A stretch of 64,000 bases of DNA from a bacterium (GTDB lineage Bacteria > JAHJDO01), in assembly GCA_030652805.1 (NCBI GenBank), contig JAUSPT010000100.1, positions 9,465 to 73,464 of the forward strand. Reading direction: 5' to 3'. Both the position numbers and the translations under genes were made by a program. This document shows, one piece after another, positions 25,495-33,758 of the stretch. How positions within the stretch are numbered: position 1 is the stretch's first letter; each line of letters starts with the position of its first letter. The notes below the pieces were generated by a model that was not told the origin of the DNA, ran no database searches, and saw only the letters and a list, made by a program, of their open reading frames with translations.

Positions 25495-26160
25495 ATGAAT
25501 CCTCTTTATCCTATGAAGAAGGAAAAGGAATTAGTCGCAAGGATTAAACTTGGTGATAACACTGGAGCAAAAACCATTCTTAATAAACTAGTTGGAGAGA
25601 TACTTTTTGCAAATTCAGGGAAAGGAGATGTGCGTAAAGCACGGATTCTGGAGCTTATTGTTGTAATTTCAAGAGCCGCAGTTGAAGCTGGAGCTAATAT
25701 GGAGAAGTTATTGGGGCTTAATTATACGTATATAGGTGAATTATCTGAAATAAATGAAGAAGAAGCATTGTATAAATGGATGATAAAGGTGTTCTCTTCT
25801 TTTATGGAGGAAGTGTCCAGATCAAGCAATAAAAAGAATATGGCGATTGTAGAGCGCGCAATGAAATGCATGAGAACTAATTACAATAAGAATCTGACAT
25901 TAAGCAAGATAGCAAAGGCAGCGTGTGTTAATACGTATTATCTGAGCCATCTTTTCAAGAAAGAGCTAGGTATGACTGTTGTTGACTATCTTACTAAGGT
26001 TAGGATTGAAGAGGCAAAGAGCCTTTTGCAGAATGATAAAATGAGTATTATTGAAATTGCCTTAGAAGTTGGATATGAAGACCAGAGTTATTTTAGTAAG
26101 GTATTTAAGAAGAATGAGCATACAACCCCAATGGTCTATCGTAAGAGAAATCTGATATAA
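25495..26160 (+). CDS. AraC-family regulator, PocR-like, lacking the sensor domain
   Basis: The start ATG at 25495 is preceded by GGGAGAAGCAAAG and is preferred over 25480. The first 100 residues match the helical linker of PocR-type AraC regulators (KEKELVARIKLGDNTGAKTILNKLVGEI and RILELIVVISRAAVEAGA). The C-terminal 100 residues contain both HTH motifs of AraC proteins (LSKIAKAACVNTYYLSHLFKKELGMTVVDYL, MSIIEIALEVGYEDQSYFSKVFKK). The N-terminal PocR ligand domain found in many relatives is absent. It is immediately upstream of the corrinoid protein gene, a frequent arrangement, so that gene is its probable target. Confidence 0.9.
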   Translation: MNPLYPMKKEKELVARIKLGDNTGAKTILNKLVGEILFANSGKGDVRKARILELIVVISRAAVEAGANMEKLLGLNYTYIGELSEINEEEALYKWMIKVFSSFMEEVSRSSNKKNMAIVERAMKCMRTNYNKNLTLSKIAKAACVNTYYLSHLFKKELGMTVVDYLTKVRIEEAKSLLQNDKMSIIEIALEVGYEDQSYFSKVFKKNEHTTPMVYRKRNLI

Positions 26161-26163
26161 AAA

Positions 26164-26192
26164 ACAATATATTCCCAAAAAAGACAATATAT
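26164..26192 (+). promoter_or_regulatory. Direct repeat, candidate AraC operator before the corrinoid gene
   Basis: ACAATATAT occurs at 26164-26172 and again at 26184-26192, exactly 20 bases apart, the spacing of tandem AraC half-sites on one DNA face. The second is also within the palindrome GACAATATATGTC (26183-26195). A TATAAT at 26218-26223 lacks a good -35, as expected of an activator-dependent promoter. Confidence 0.5.
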
Positions 26193-26262
26193 GTCGAGAC
26201 TTAATTAGTGTTATGTGTATAATTTTAAAATACAATAAAAACTTTTGAAAGGAGAACTGGTT

Positions 26263-26895
26263 ATGGCGGATTTACAGGCAATAGCAGACAGCTTAATTAA
26301 AGGACAGGCGCAAGCGGTTTCAGATTTGGTTAAAAAGGCTGTGGATGAAGGTGTTGGTCCTGAAGAAATTCTAACTAAAGGTCTCATTGCAGGTATGAAT
26401 ATAATAGGAGCAAGATTTAAGAAGAACGAGGTCTATGTTCCTGAGGTTCTTATAGCTGCCAGAGCAATGCATGCAGGGATGAGTATTTTGGAACCACTGC
26501 TTGCAGAAGCTGGAGTAAAGCCTCTTGGTAGGATAGCAGTAGGAACTGTTAAAGGCGACCTTCACGATATTGGCAAGAATCTGGTAGCTATGATGCTTAA
26601 AGGAGCAGGGTTCAATGTGGAAGACCTTGGTGTTGATTGCGATGCTCAAAAATTTATTGATTCTGCAAAGGGTGGAGCACAGATAATAGCTATGTCAGCG
26701 CTACTAACAACAACAATGCCTTCAATGAAGACTGTGATAGATACTCTGAAATCCGCAGGAGTTAATGTTAAAACAATGATTGGAGGAGCGCCTATTACAC
26801 AGGGATATGCTGATGAGATTAAGGCAGACGGCTACGCTCCGGACGCTGCCTCAGCAGTTGATACAGCAAAAGAGCTTATAGCAGCGATTAGCTAG
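26263..26895 (+). CDS. B12-binding corrinoid protein (methyltransferase corrinoid subunit type)
   Basis: A 210-residue cobalamin-binding protein of the MtaC/MtbC/MttC type. Residues 1-85 are the helical cap region (PEEILTKGLIAGMNIIGARFKKNEVYVPEVLIAARAMHAGM). The Rossmann-type domain carries the lower-ligand motif GTVKGDLHDIGKN (DxHxxG, near 100), SALLTTTMP and VMIGGAPIT. The ATG at 26263 follows AAAGGAGAA by eight bases. No MtaB/MttB-like methyltransferase is adjacent. The RACo-like activator at 19767 is the likely reactivator. Confidence 0.93.
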   Translation: MADLQAIADSLIKGQAQAVSDLVKKAVDEGVGPEEILTKGLIAGMNIIGARFKKNEVYVPEVLIAARAMHAGMSILEPLLAEAGVKPLGRIAVGTVKGDLHDIGKNLVAMMLKGAGFNVEDLGVDCDAQKFIDSAKGGAQIIAMSALLTTTMPSMKTVIDTLKSAGVNVKTMIGGAPITQGYADEIKADGYAPDAASAVDTAKELIAAIS

Positions 26896-27112
26896 AAGGT
26901 ATTTCAACAACCTTTTCTCTTGATTTTGTACCTCTGATTATTCTGATATTGTTTTTCTTTATCTTGAAATATTCTGCCAGAACTTTAATCAGAGCTTTAT
27001 TTGCCTTGCCGTCTACAGCCGGAGCGCTTATGTGCACCTTAAGCTTTCCCTGCTGTTCAGAAACATTATTTTTTTTAGCATTTGGAATTACTCTTATATT
27101 TATCAGTTTCAT
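26888..27112 (-). CDS. DUF167 / YggU-family protein
   Basis: The 74-residue protein shows the family core: IRVIPNAKKN, LKVHISAPAVDGKANKALIKVLAEYFKI, and the C-terminal IIRGTKSREKVVEI. Small conserved protein of unknown function. Convergent with, and overlapping by eight bases, the corrinoid gene. Confidence 0.88.
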   Translation of the reverse strand: MKLINIRVIPNAKKNNVSEQQGKLKVHISAPAVDGKANKALIKVLAEYFKIKKNNIRIIRGTKSREKVVEIPSS

Positions 27113-27120
27113 TTTGTCTC

Positions 27121-27135
27121 CAACTCATCCCCTAG
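27121..27135 (+). repeat. Partial copy of the 'TCATCCCCT' repeat
   Basis: CAACTCATCCCCTAG matches one end of the full copies at 21583-21623 and 29771-29810, just upstream of the DUF167 gene on the minus strand. Confidence 0.4.
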
Positions 27136-27154
27136 TTAATTTAATAAAAACTAC

Positions 27155-27182
27155 TTGCAGTATAGCAAAATTGGGTTATCAT
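27155..27182 (+). promoter_or_regulatory. typA promoter, apparently leaderless
   Basis: TTGCAG (27155-27160) and TATCAT (27177-27182) are 16 bases apart. Only seven bases separate the -10 from the ATG at 27190, so transcription should start at or next to that codon. The stretch 27161-27201 is 36/41 identical to 30414-30454 before priA. Confidence 0.55.
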
Positions 27183-27189
27183 GCAACAA

Positions 27190-29025
27190 ATGAATAAGAA
27201 AATGGAAATTCGAAATATTGCTATTATCGCCCATGTTGATCATGGAAAAACAACTTTGGTGGATTTTTTACTGAAGGCAGGAGGGGCATTCAGCTCTCAT
27301 GAAACAGTTGATGAGCGCGTGATGGACAGTAATGATCAGGAAAAGGAGCGTGGGATTACGATTTATGCCAAAAATGCAGCAATCCATTATAAGGGGACGA
27401 AGATTAACATTGTAGACACACCAGGTCATGCTGATTTTGGTTCAGAGGTAGAACGTGTTTTGCAAACAGTGGATGCGACCGTTCTTTTGGTGGATGCCTG
27501 TGAGGGCCCTATGCCACAGACTAAGTTTGTTCTTTCTAAGTCATTAGATCTTGGTTTGCCTGTTCTTGTTGTGATCAATAAAATCGATAGGCCCGCTGCA
27601 AGGCCGGACAAGGTGGTTGATTTAACCTTTGATTTATTTGGCAGACTTGGGGCGTCTGATGAACAAATGGATTTTCCTTATATGTATACAATTGCCCGTA
27701 AGGGAATTGCTATTCGAAATTTAAAGGACGAACATAAAGATATTACTCCTCTTCTGGATTTTATTCTGGAGAATGTTCCGGCTGCGAAAGCAGATACCGA
27801 AAAAGATTTTAGAATGCAGCCAGCCACCTTGGCTTACGATAACTTTTTAGGCAGAATAGCGGTTGGCCGTGTTTATGAGGGTAAGGTTACCTCAGGTCAA
27901 ATGGTGACTGTACTGAATTCTGACGGCGAAAGTCGTTCAGCACGATTAACAAAGATTTTTACATTTCAGGGGCTGAAGAAAGTTGAGGTTTCAGAGGTAG
28001 AAGCGGGGGACATTGTTGCAATAGCAGGTATTTCTGATATTTATGTAGGGGAAACTATTACAGATAACCCCGATGTTGAGCCGCTTCCTGCTATTCGGGT
28101 TGATCCGCCTGCGCTTGCAATGGATTTCATGGTTAATACTTCTCCTTTTGCAGGGCGAGAGGGGAAGATATTAACAAGCCGCAATATTCGGGAGCGTCTT
28201 TTAAAAGAGCTGGAGACCAATGTTGGATTGTCTGTTGAAATGACTAATAATACGGATACGTTCAAGGTTTATGGTCGTGGAGAAATGCACCTTTCGGTTT
28301 TAATTGAAAGTATGCGTCGGGAAGGTTTTGAGCTTCAGGTTTCTCAACCGCAGGTGGTGTTACAGGAAATTGATGGCGTTTCTTCTGAGCCGATTGAGTC
28401 GGTAATAGTGAATGTACCAAAAAATATGGCTGGAAAAATCATTGAGATATTGTCCTCTCGAAAAGGGATAATGAAAAACATGTCGAATGAAACTGGCAAC
28501 ACGATTATGGAATTTGAAATTCCGACACGAGGACTGCTCGGCTTCCGTTCAACCTTTGTTACTTTAACCAGAGGAGAGGGGACTTTATATCACGCTTTTA
28601 GTCATTTTGCTCCTCATTGCGGAAAGATTGAAAAGCGTAAAGTTGGATCAATGGTTTCGGGAGCGACCGGGACAGCAACTGCTTATGCATTATGGAACCT
28701 TCAGGAGCGAGGCCCTATCTTTATTCATCCGGTAACGGAGGTGTACGAAGGTATGATTATTGGAGAGCATAATCAGGGGACTGATTTAGCGGTCAATCCT
28801 GTTAAGGGTAAGAGCCTTACAAATGTTCGCGCTTCTGGTGCTGATGATGCAATTAACCTGACTCCACCGGTGGAGGTTGAGCTTGAAAAGGCGCTTGAAT
28901 ACATTCAGGATGATGAATATGTGGAGGTAACTCCTAAGAACATTCGCCTGCGTAAGAAGTATTTAACAGAGAACGACAGACGCCGCCACAAAAGAGCATC
29001 TGCATCTCGAAAGAAAGTTAAGTAA
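27190..29025 (+). CDS. typA: Translational GTPase TypA/BipA
   Basis: A ribosome-binding GTPase involved in stress and ribosome assembly. The N-terminus carries IAIIAHVDHGKTTLVDFLL (P-loop), the switch I RGITI, DTPGHADFGSEV (G3) and NKIDR (G4). The long BipA-specific C-terminus (domain V and ESLLGTNP-type region: GLLGFRSTFVTLTRGEG, NVRASGADD) is complete. ATG 27190 is preferred to 27181 because the latter overlaps the -10. Upstream sequence is shared with priA. Confidence 0.97.
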   Translation: MNKKMEIRNIAIIAHVDHGKTTLVDFLLKAGGAFSSHETVDERVMDSNDQEKERGITIYAKNAAIHYKGTKINIVDTPGHADFGSEVERVLQTVDATVLLVDACEGPMPQTKFVLSKSLDLGLPVLVVINKIDRPAARPDKVVDLTFDLFGRLGASDEQMDFPYMYTIARKGIAIRNLKDEHKDITPLLDFILENVPAAKADTEKDFRMQPATLAYDNFLGRIAVGRVYEGKVTSGQMVTVLNSDGESRSARLTKIFTFQGLKKVEVSEVEAGDIVAIAGISDIYVGETITDNPDVEPLPAIRVDPPALAMDFMVNTSPFAGREGKILTSRNIRERLLKELETNVGLSVEMTNNTDTFKVYGRGEMHLSVLIESMRREGFELQVSQPQVVLQEIDGVSSEPIESVIVNVPKNMAGKIIEILSSRKGIMKNMSNETGNTIMEFEIPTRGLLGFRSTFVTLTRGEGTLYHAFSHFAPHCGKIEKRKVGSMVSGATGTATAYALWNLQERGPIFIHPVTEVYEGMIIGEHNQGTDLAVNPVKGKSLTNVRASGADDAINLTPPVEVELEKALEYIQDDEYVEVTPKNIRLRKKYLTENDRRRHKRASASRKKVK

Positions 29026-29030
29026 GAATC

Positions 29031-29462
29031 TCAGGTTCCTAATCTAGTAGTATCAATCGTATATAATGTCAAGAACGTTTCTATTGCCTTTACAGTTTCT
29101 TCTTTGAGTTTTGGAGGGCTGGAAGCTATCCATACAGTAAAGTTATAAAGTTCTTGAGTATCAACCCTCAGCCACTTTCCTTCTTTGTCGAGAAAAACCA
29201 GTAATGTCGTTATTGCAATTCTTTTGTTTCCATTCTGGAATGGATGATTTTTAATCATGAGATAAAAAAGAATACTTGCTTTTGATATAAGCGTTGGATA
29301 AAAGGACTTCTTTGAGAAACTTTGAAATGGAGTAGCCAGGCAACTTTCTAAAGCATTAGGAAAGCGTGTGGAAAAATCAGGTATTGGTTCATTAAACGAC
29401 ATCATTTCTTTTGCCACTCTAAAAGCAATATATTCTACTTCTTTTACAGTAATTGTCTGCAT
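29031..29462 (-). CDS. Doc-type Fic/DOC toxin
   Basis: The 143-residue protein contains the death-on-curing active site HPFQNGNKRIAITTLLVFL (near residues 72-90) with the catalytic His and the NKR triplet of Doc (an alternative to the GNGR of AMPylating Fic). Doc proteins phosphorylate EF-Tu. It overlaps the upstream small gene by one base, a toxin-antitoxin arrangement. Confidence 0.9.
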   Translation of the reverse strand: MQTITVKEVEYIAFRVAKEMMSFNEPIPDFSTRFPNALESCLATPFQSFSKKSFYPTLISKASILFYLMIKNHPFQNGNKRIAITTLLVFLDKEGKWLRVDTQELYNFTVWIASSPPKLKEETVKAIETFLTLYTIDTTRLGT

Positions 29463-29719
29463 TATTCTCTACCAAGAAGTTTGAGAACTTCACCGTATTC
29501 TTTCACCGTCTTTTTTACGGCTTTATCAATCTCCGCTTTGGCTTCCGGGCCTAAGGCAGTTCCCAATATATTATCAACATATTTCCTTGATATAGCGTAA
29601 TTCCTTCCAATTTTAACAGCTTTTATCTGGCCTTTTTTGACTTTTGTATAAACCGCAATACGTGTTATGCCTAAAATTTTAGCTAACTCGGGAATAGTAA
29701 TATATTCACTTTGTTTCAT
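29462..29719 (-). CDS. Helix-turn-helix antitoxin of the Doc-type toxin
   Basis: The 85-residue product has an excisionase/MerR-like HTH at its N-terminus (ITIPELAKILGITRIAVYTKVKKGQIKAVKIGRNYAISRKYVDNI) and a charged C-terminal tail (VKKTVKEYGEVLKLLGRE). The latter resembles the C-terminal neutralising helix seen in HTH-type antitoxins of Doc toxins, replacing the usual Phd. It precedes the toxin with overlapping stop and start, and AAGGACGG serves as ribosome site. Expected to repress its own operon. Confidence 0.83.
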   Translation of the reverse strand: MKQSEYITIPELAKILGITRIAVYTKVKKGQIKAVKIGRNYAISRKYVDNILGTALGPEAKAEIDKAVKKTVKEYGEVLKLLGRE

Positions 29720-29739
29720 AGCAACCGTCCTTTTTTATT

Positions 29740-29810
29740 CCTCTCTTTTTAAGAGAGGGTTAGGGTGAGTTAACTCATCCCCTGGCCCTTCTCTTGCAAG
29801 AGAAGGGGAA
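29740..29810. repeat. Paired 'TCATCCCCT'/'AGAGAGGG' hairpin repeats
   Basis: Two related hairpins lie back to back: CCTCTCTTTTTAAGAGAGGG (29740-29759, ending GGTGAGTTA) and TAACTCATCCCCTGGCCCTT...AAGGGGAA (29771-29810). The second is the near-perfect inverse of the copy in the RACo-like gene end. They sit directly upstream of the toxin-antitoxin promoter region. Confidence 0.65.
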
Positions 29811-29836
29811 ATATTAAACACTTGGATTTGATTAAC

Positions 29837-29869
29837 CTATGTTAACCATGTGCAGGCAGGTTAACATAG
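29837..29869. repeat. 11-bp inverted repeat CTATGTTAACC / GGTTAACATAG
   Basis: Perfect 11-base arms (29837-29847 and 29859-29869) with an 11-base spacer, between the HEPN-like orphan's stop and the antitoxin start. It has no T-run, so an operator or recombination site is as likely as a terminator. Confidence 0.55.
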
Positions 29870-29932
29870 AGGTTGTGAGAAGTCAATAGGGAAGCACATA
29901 TACTGTGTTAGGGGTCGTGTTTTAGTAGTTAA

Positions 29933-30382
29933 TTATTTTTTCAATTCATCTATTAGACGTTTCGCTAGTTTTCTGCTTAATTTAGTCGTTTCCTTTAATA
30001 AATCCTCATCTATTACATCAAGTGAAATATCTTTCCCAGTGTCTTTTATTGTAGATGGTCTTATTGTCCTATCGTCTGAATCCATATCCATAATCATAAT
30101 AAAACCATGATGAGCAAGAATTCGGCGATATTTTTCGTTAAATTTGTTTAAATCGCCTTCTAAGGAAGGATGTATTAGAAATTTATTTTCTTGTATTTTT
30201 TGCCCCAATGTTTGTCCTTGGCATGATTTTTTAAAAACCTTTTGTCTCTTTTTTGAACAATCAATGAGAACTCCAAGCAAGTAATCGACTTGGTTGATCC
30301 ATGCATGAGCTCTACCGTATTCCAATAATAATAGAGGATTGTCTTCTAGCGGTATTTTTATTTTACAAGTCATTTCACGCAC
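29933..30382 (-). CDS. Hypothetical, possibly HEPN-like protein
   Basis: I do not recognise the family. The 149-residue product is predominantly helical and charged, with RRILAHH near residue 87, an RxxxxH pattern reminiscent of HEPN ribonuclease or minimal nucleotidyltransferase-associated domains. There is no partner nucleotidyltransferase here. The gene is isolated, AT-rich, flanked by repeats and by a toxin-antitoxin pair, so it could be part of the same mobile defence pocket. Confidence is in the reading frame, not the family. Confidence 0.6.
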   Translation of the reverse strand: MREMTCKIKIPLEDNPLLLLEYGRAHAWINQVDYLLGVLIDCSKKRQKVFKKSCQGQTLGQKIQENKFLIHPSLEGDLNKFNEKYRRILAHHGFIMIMDMDSDDRTIRPSTIKDTGKDISLDVIDEDLLKETTKLSRKLAKRLIDELKK

Positions 30383-30429
30383 ACTAAAGAAAACACATAT
30401 AAGCTATTTATAGTGTAGCAAAATTAGGT

Positions 30430-30435
30430 TATTAT
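30430..30435 (+). promoter_or_regulatory. priA -10 element, apparently leaderless
   Basis: TATTAT ends seven bases before the priA ATG. The surrounding 41 bases align with 36 identities to those before typA; the -35 is weak (TTATAG at 30408-30413). Confidence 0.45.
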
Positions 30436-30442
30436 ACAATAA

Positions 30443-32683
30443 ATGAATAAGAAATTTGCAAATGTTGTATTTCCAATAGCGGTTGATAAGGAATTTCAGT
30501 ATGAAATACCTGAGAGCATTGGATATAGGATTGAGGTTGGCATGCGGGTGTCTGTGCCGTTCGGCAGACGTAAGAGCATTGGGTATGTTGTAGGTATTAC
30601 GGATAAGCCCGTTTATAAGAATCTAAAAGCTATAAGCAGATTGCTGGATAATTTTGCAGTGTTTGATGAAAACATGCTTGAGTTCACAAAGTGGATAAGC
30701 AGGTATTATTTTTGCAGCTGGGGAATGGTGCTTGAGACAGCTTTGCCGCCAGGTATGAAAAAAGAAGTCATCTCACGTAAAAAGCAGAGAATTGTATCTG
30801 TAGCAAAACCTCAAAAGACAATCTGTTCTGACATTGATTCCAAAAAGATAAAATCTGCTAAACAGATAAAAGTCCTGAAGATATTATTATCTGCTAAAGG
30901 GCTTTGTATGGAATGTAAGGCGTTATGTAATATCGCAGGCGTAACAGAAGCTGTTGTGAAATCATTGAAGAAGAATGAATATGTTAGTGTAAGTCATAAG
31001 ATTTTTTACAGAGACCCGTTTGCTAGAGAGACTGTTATGAACACTCAACATCTTTCTCTGACCAGTGAGCAGGGCAGAGTTTTTAACAAGGTGATAAGTT
31101 CTATTAAAAAAGGAGGGTTCAATACCTTTTTGCTGCATGGTATTACAGGCAGTGGAAAAACAGAGATTTATCTTCAGGCAATTGATTTTTGCATAAAAAA
31201 CAAAAAACAGGCAATTGTACTTGTTCCTGAAATATCTTTGGCTTCCCAGATTATTCAAATATTCAAATCGCGCTTTGGAGACAGAGTTGCCATATTGCAT
31301 AGCCGATTATCCAAAGGGGAGAGATATGATGAATGGGAGAAAATCAAAAGGGGAAAAGTAGATATTGTTGTTGGTGCAAGGTCAGCAATATTTGCACCGT
31401 TTGCCAATCCCGGACTGATAATAGTGGATGAATCACATGAACCTGCATATAAACAAGGAGAGGCGCCCAGATATAATGGCAGGGATGTGGCTATAACGCG
31501 CGGAAAGCTCGCTAATATAACGGTTTTGCTTGGAACAGCCACTCCTTCCCTTGAGACATATTATAATATAGAAGTAGGGAAGTATGAACTTATTGAGTTG
31601 AAAGAGCGAATAGATAAAAGAAAGCTGCCTGATGTCAGGATTGTTGATATGCAGGATCGCAATGTGAAGATTCCTGAGTCTCAGGTTTTCTCAAAGCCAC
31701 TGCTACTGGCTATCAAGGATAAACTTTCAAAGAAAGAGCAAATAATATTGTTTTTAAACAGGCGGGGTTTTTCAACATACATTATGTGCTATAAATGCGG
31801 CTATGTTGCAAGATGTCCGGAATGTAACGTGTCGCTGGTTTATCATTCACAACAGGATAAAGTGAGATGCCATTATTGCAATTTTGAGGATAAACCTCCA
31901 AATATATGTCCTGAGTGCCAGGCCTTCTATGTGAAATACAGTGGTTATGGAACAGAGAAGGTAGAGGAAGAAATATCAAACTTATTTCCTCATGCGAAAT
32001 ATCAGAGAATGGATACGGATACTACAACCCGAAAGAATTCTCATCAGGGAATATTAAGGGGATTCAAGCATCATGAATTTGATATACTTATAGGAACGCA
32101 GATGATAGCAAAAGGACTGGATTTCCCAAAAGTTACATTGGTAGGTGTTATTTCTGCCGATACAAGTCTTTTTTTCCCGGACTTCCGCTCAGGAGAAAGA
32201 ACATTCCAGCTTTTAACGCAGATTGCAGGTCGTTCAGGCAGAGGGCCCGTCCCAGGCGAGGTTATTATTCAAACTTATAATCCAAATCATTTTAGTATTA
32301 TTGCTTCAAGCACCTATAATTATAATGATTTCTACAAAAAGGAAATGCTTTTCAGAAAAGGTCTTAACTACCCGCCTTTCAGACACATAGTTCTAATAAC
32401 CGTCAAAGGACATGACAGCGCAAAGGTTGTAAGAGTGTCTAATGGTTTGGTTTTCCTGCTGAAGAAAGAATTGAGCGGTCAGGATTGTAAGCTTCTTGGC
32501 CCTGCGCCAGCTCCTATGGCAAAAATAAAGAATCAGTATCGCTGGCATATTCTTATAAAGCATAAGATGCCGGGAAAAATAAACATGTTTATTGAAAGGT
32601 CTATGAAGGGACTAAAAAACAGCAAGTTGCAAATGGGCAAAACTAATATAATAGTGGATATTGATCCGATGAATACGCTATAA
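30443..32683 (+). CDS. priA: Primosomal replication restart helicase PriA
   Basis: A superfamily 2 helicase that reloads the replisome at stalled forks. The N-terminal 3' DNA-binding domain (PEQ-type opening with VSVPFGRRKSIGYVV) is followed by the helicase core: Walker A GITGSGKTEIYLQ near residue 232, DESHEPAYKQ near 328, LLGTATPSLETY, and the zinc cluster CYKCGYVARCPECN...CHYCN...CPEC near 448-492. The C-terminus contains IAGRSGRG and a domain for SSB contact. Length (746) is typical. The stop overlaps gcvT's start region. Confidence 0.97.
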   Translation: MNKKFANVVFPIAVDKEFQYEIPESIGYRIEVGMRVSVPFGRRKSIGYVVGITDKPVYKNLKAISRLLDNFAVFDENMLEFTKWISRYYFCSWGMVLETALPPGMKKEVISRKKQRIVSVAKPQKTICSDIDSKKIKSAKQIKVLKILLSAKGLCMECKALCNIAGVTEAVVKSLKKNEYVSVSHKIFYRDPFARETVMNTQHLSLTSEQGRVFNKVISSIKKGGFNTFLLHGITGSGKTEIYLQAIDFCIKNKKQAIVLVPEISLASQIIQIFKSRFGDRVAILHSRLSKGERYDEWEKIKRGKVDIVVGARSAIFAPFANPGLIIVDESHEPAYKQGEAPRYNGRDVAITRGKLANITVLLGTATPSLETYYNIEVGKYELIELKERIDKRKLPDVRIVDMQDRNVKIPESQVFSKPLLLAIKDKLSKKEQIILFLNRRGFSTYIMCYKCGYVARCPECNVSLVYHSQQDKVRCHYCNFEDKPPNICPECQAFYVKYSGYGTEKVEEEISNLFPHAKYQRMDTDTTTRKNSHQGILRGFKHHEFDILIGTQMIAKGLDFPKVTLVGVISADTSLFFPDFRSGERTFQLLTQIAGRSGRGPVPGEVIIQTYNPNHFSIIASSTYNYNDFYKKEMLFRKGLNYPPFRHIVLITVKGHDSAKVVRVSNGLVFLLKKELSGQDCKLLGPAPAPMAKIKNQYRWHILIKHKMPGKINMFIERSMKGLKNSKLQMGKTNIIVDIDPMNTL

Positions 32684-33756
32684 TGAAAACCCCGTTATAT
32701 GAGTGGCATGTTGCTAATAAAGCGAGAATGGTTGAATTTGGCGGATGGGAAATGCCTGTTTATTATACTACTGTTTCAGATGAACACAATTGTGTCAGAA
32801 AAAATGTCGGGCTTTTTGACCTGTGTCATATGGGGCAGATTAGTGTTTCAGGAGATAATGCATTAGAATTTCTGCAACAGATAGCAACTAACAATATTTC
32901 TAAAATTACAATCGGACAGGTTCAGTATTCTCTGGTTTGTAATGATTTAGGCGGGGTTGTCGATGATATTCTTGTCTATAGAAAGAGCGATAGCTATCTT
33001 GTTGTAGTAAACGCGTCTAACACCCGTAAGGATTTTGAATGGTTTAACGCGCATAAAATTAGAGATGTAGAGATTAGTAATGTATCAAAGAATATTTTAA
33101 TGTTAGCAGTACAGGGTCCAAGTGCTGAGACGTGTCTTCAGAAGATCGCAAGTATAGATTTAAAGGAAATAAAGTATTATTATTTCAAAATGGGGGAGAT
33201 AAACGGGACGAAGTCCCTGATATCACGAACAGGTTATACAGGGGAAGACGGGTTTGAAATATATGCAGAATGCGACACGAAGACATGGGAAGCTATACTT
33301 GATGCAGGAAGAGAATATGCAATTAAACCAATAGGGCTTGGAGCACGGGATACTTTGCGTTTAGAAGCAGCAATGCCTCTTTATGGACATGAATTAGATA
33401 TAGATACTAATCCATTGGAAGCCGGATTAGGACATTTTGTAGACAGCAATAAAAAAGAGTTCATAGGAAAAGATGCGATTGAAAGGGTAAAGAAAGAAGG
33501 AATAAGGAAAAAACTAGTTGCGTTTCGTATGCTCGAGAGAAGCATACCAAGGCATGGATACAAAATAGTTAAGAATGGTAAAATAGTTGGAAAGGTAACA
33601 AGCGGCACAATGTCTCCGACTTTGAAAGAATCAATAGGATTGGGATATATAGAGAAAGAGTACTCGGATTTAAACACAAAGATAGATATTGTTATAAGAG
33701 ATAAAGGTTATGAAGCAATTATTATAAAAAAGCCATTTTATAAAAGGAAGGAATAG
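32683..33756 (+). CDS. gcvT: Glycine cleavage system T protein (aminomethyltransferase)
   Basis: Takes the methylene group from H-protein-bound aminomethyl and passes it to tetrahydrofolate. The opening WHVANKARMVEFGGWEMPVYYT, the DLCHMGQISVSG and GARDTLRLEAAMPLYGHELD blocks and the C-terminal KKPFYKRK are diagnostic. The ATG at 32683 shares its A with the priA stop. First gene of gcvT-gcvH-gcvPA. Confidence 0.97.
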   Translation: MKTPLYEWHVANKARMVEFGGWEMPVYYTTVSDEHNCVRKNVGLFDLCHMGQISVSGDNALEFLQQIATNNISKITIGQVQYSLVCNDLGGVVDDILVYRKSDSYLVVVNASNTRKDFEWFNAHKIRDVEISNVSKNILMLAVQGPSAETCLQKIASIDLKEIKYYYFKMGEINGTKSLISRTGYTGEDGFEIYAECDTKTWEAILDAGREYAIKPIGLGARDTLRLEAAMPLYGHELDIDTNPLEAGLGHFVDSNKKEFIGKDAIERVKKEGIRKKLVAFRMLERSIPRHGYKIVKNGKIVGKVTSGTMSPTLKESIGLGYIEKEYSDLNTKIDIVIRDKGYEAIIIKKPFYKRKE

Positions 33757-33758
33757 TA

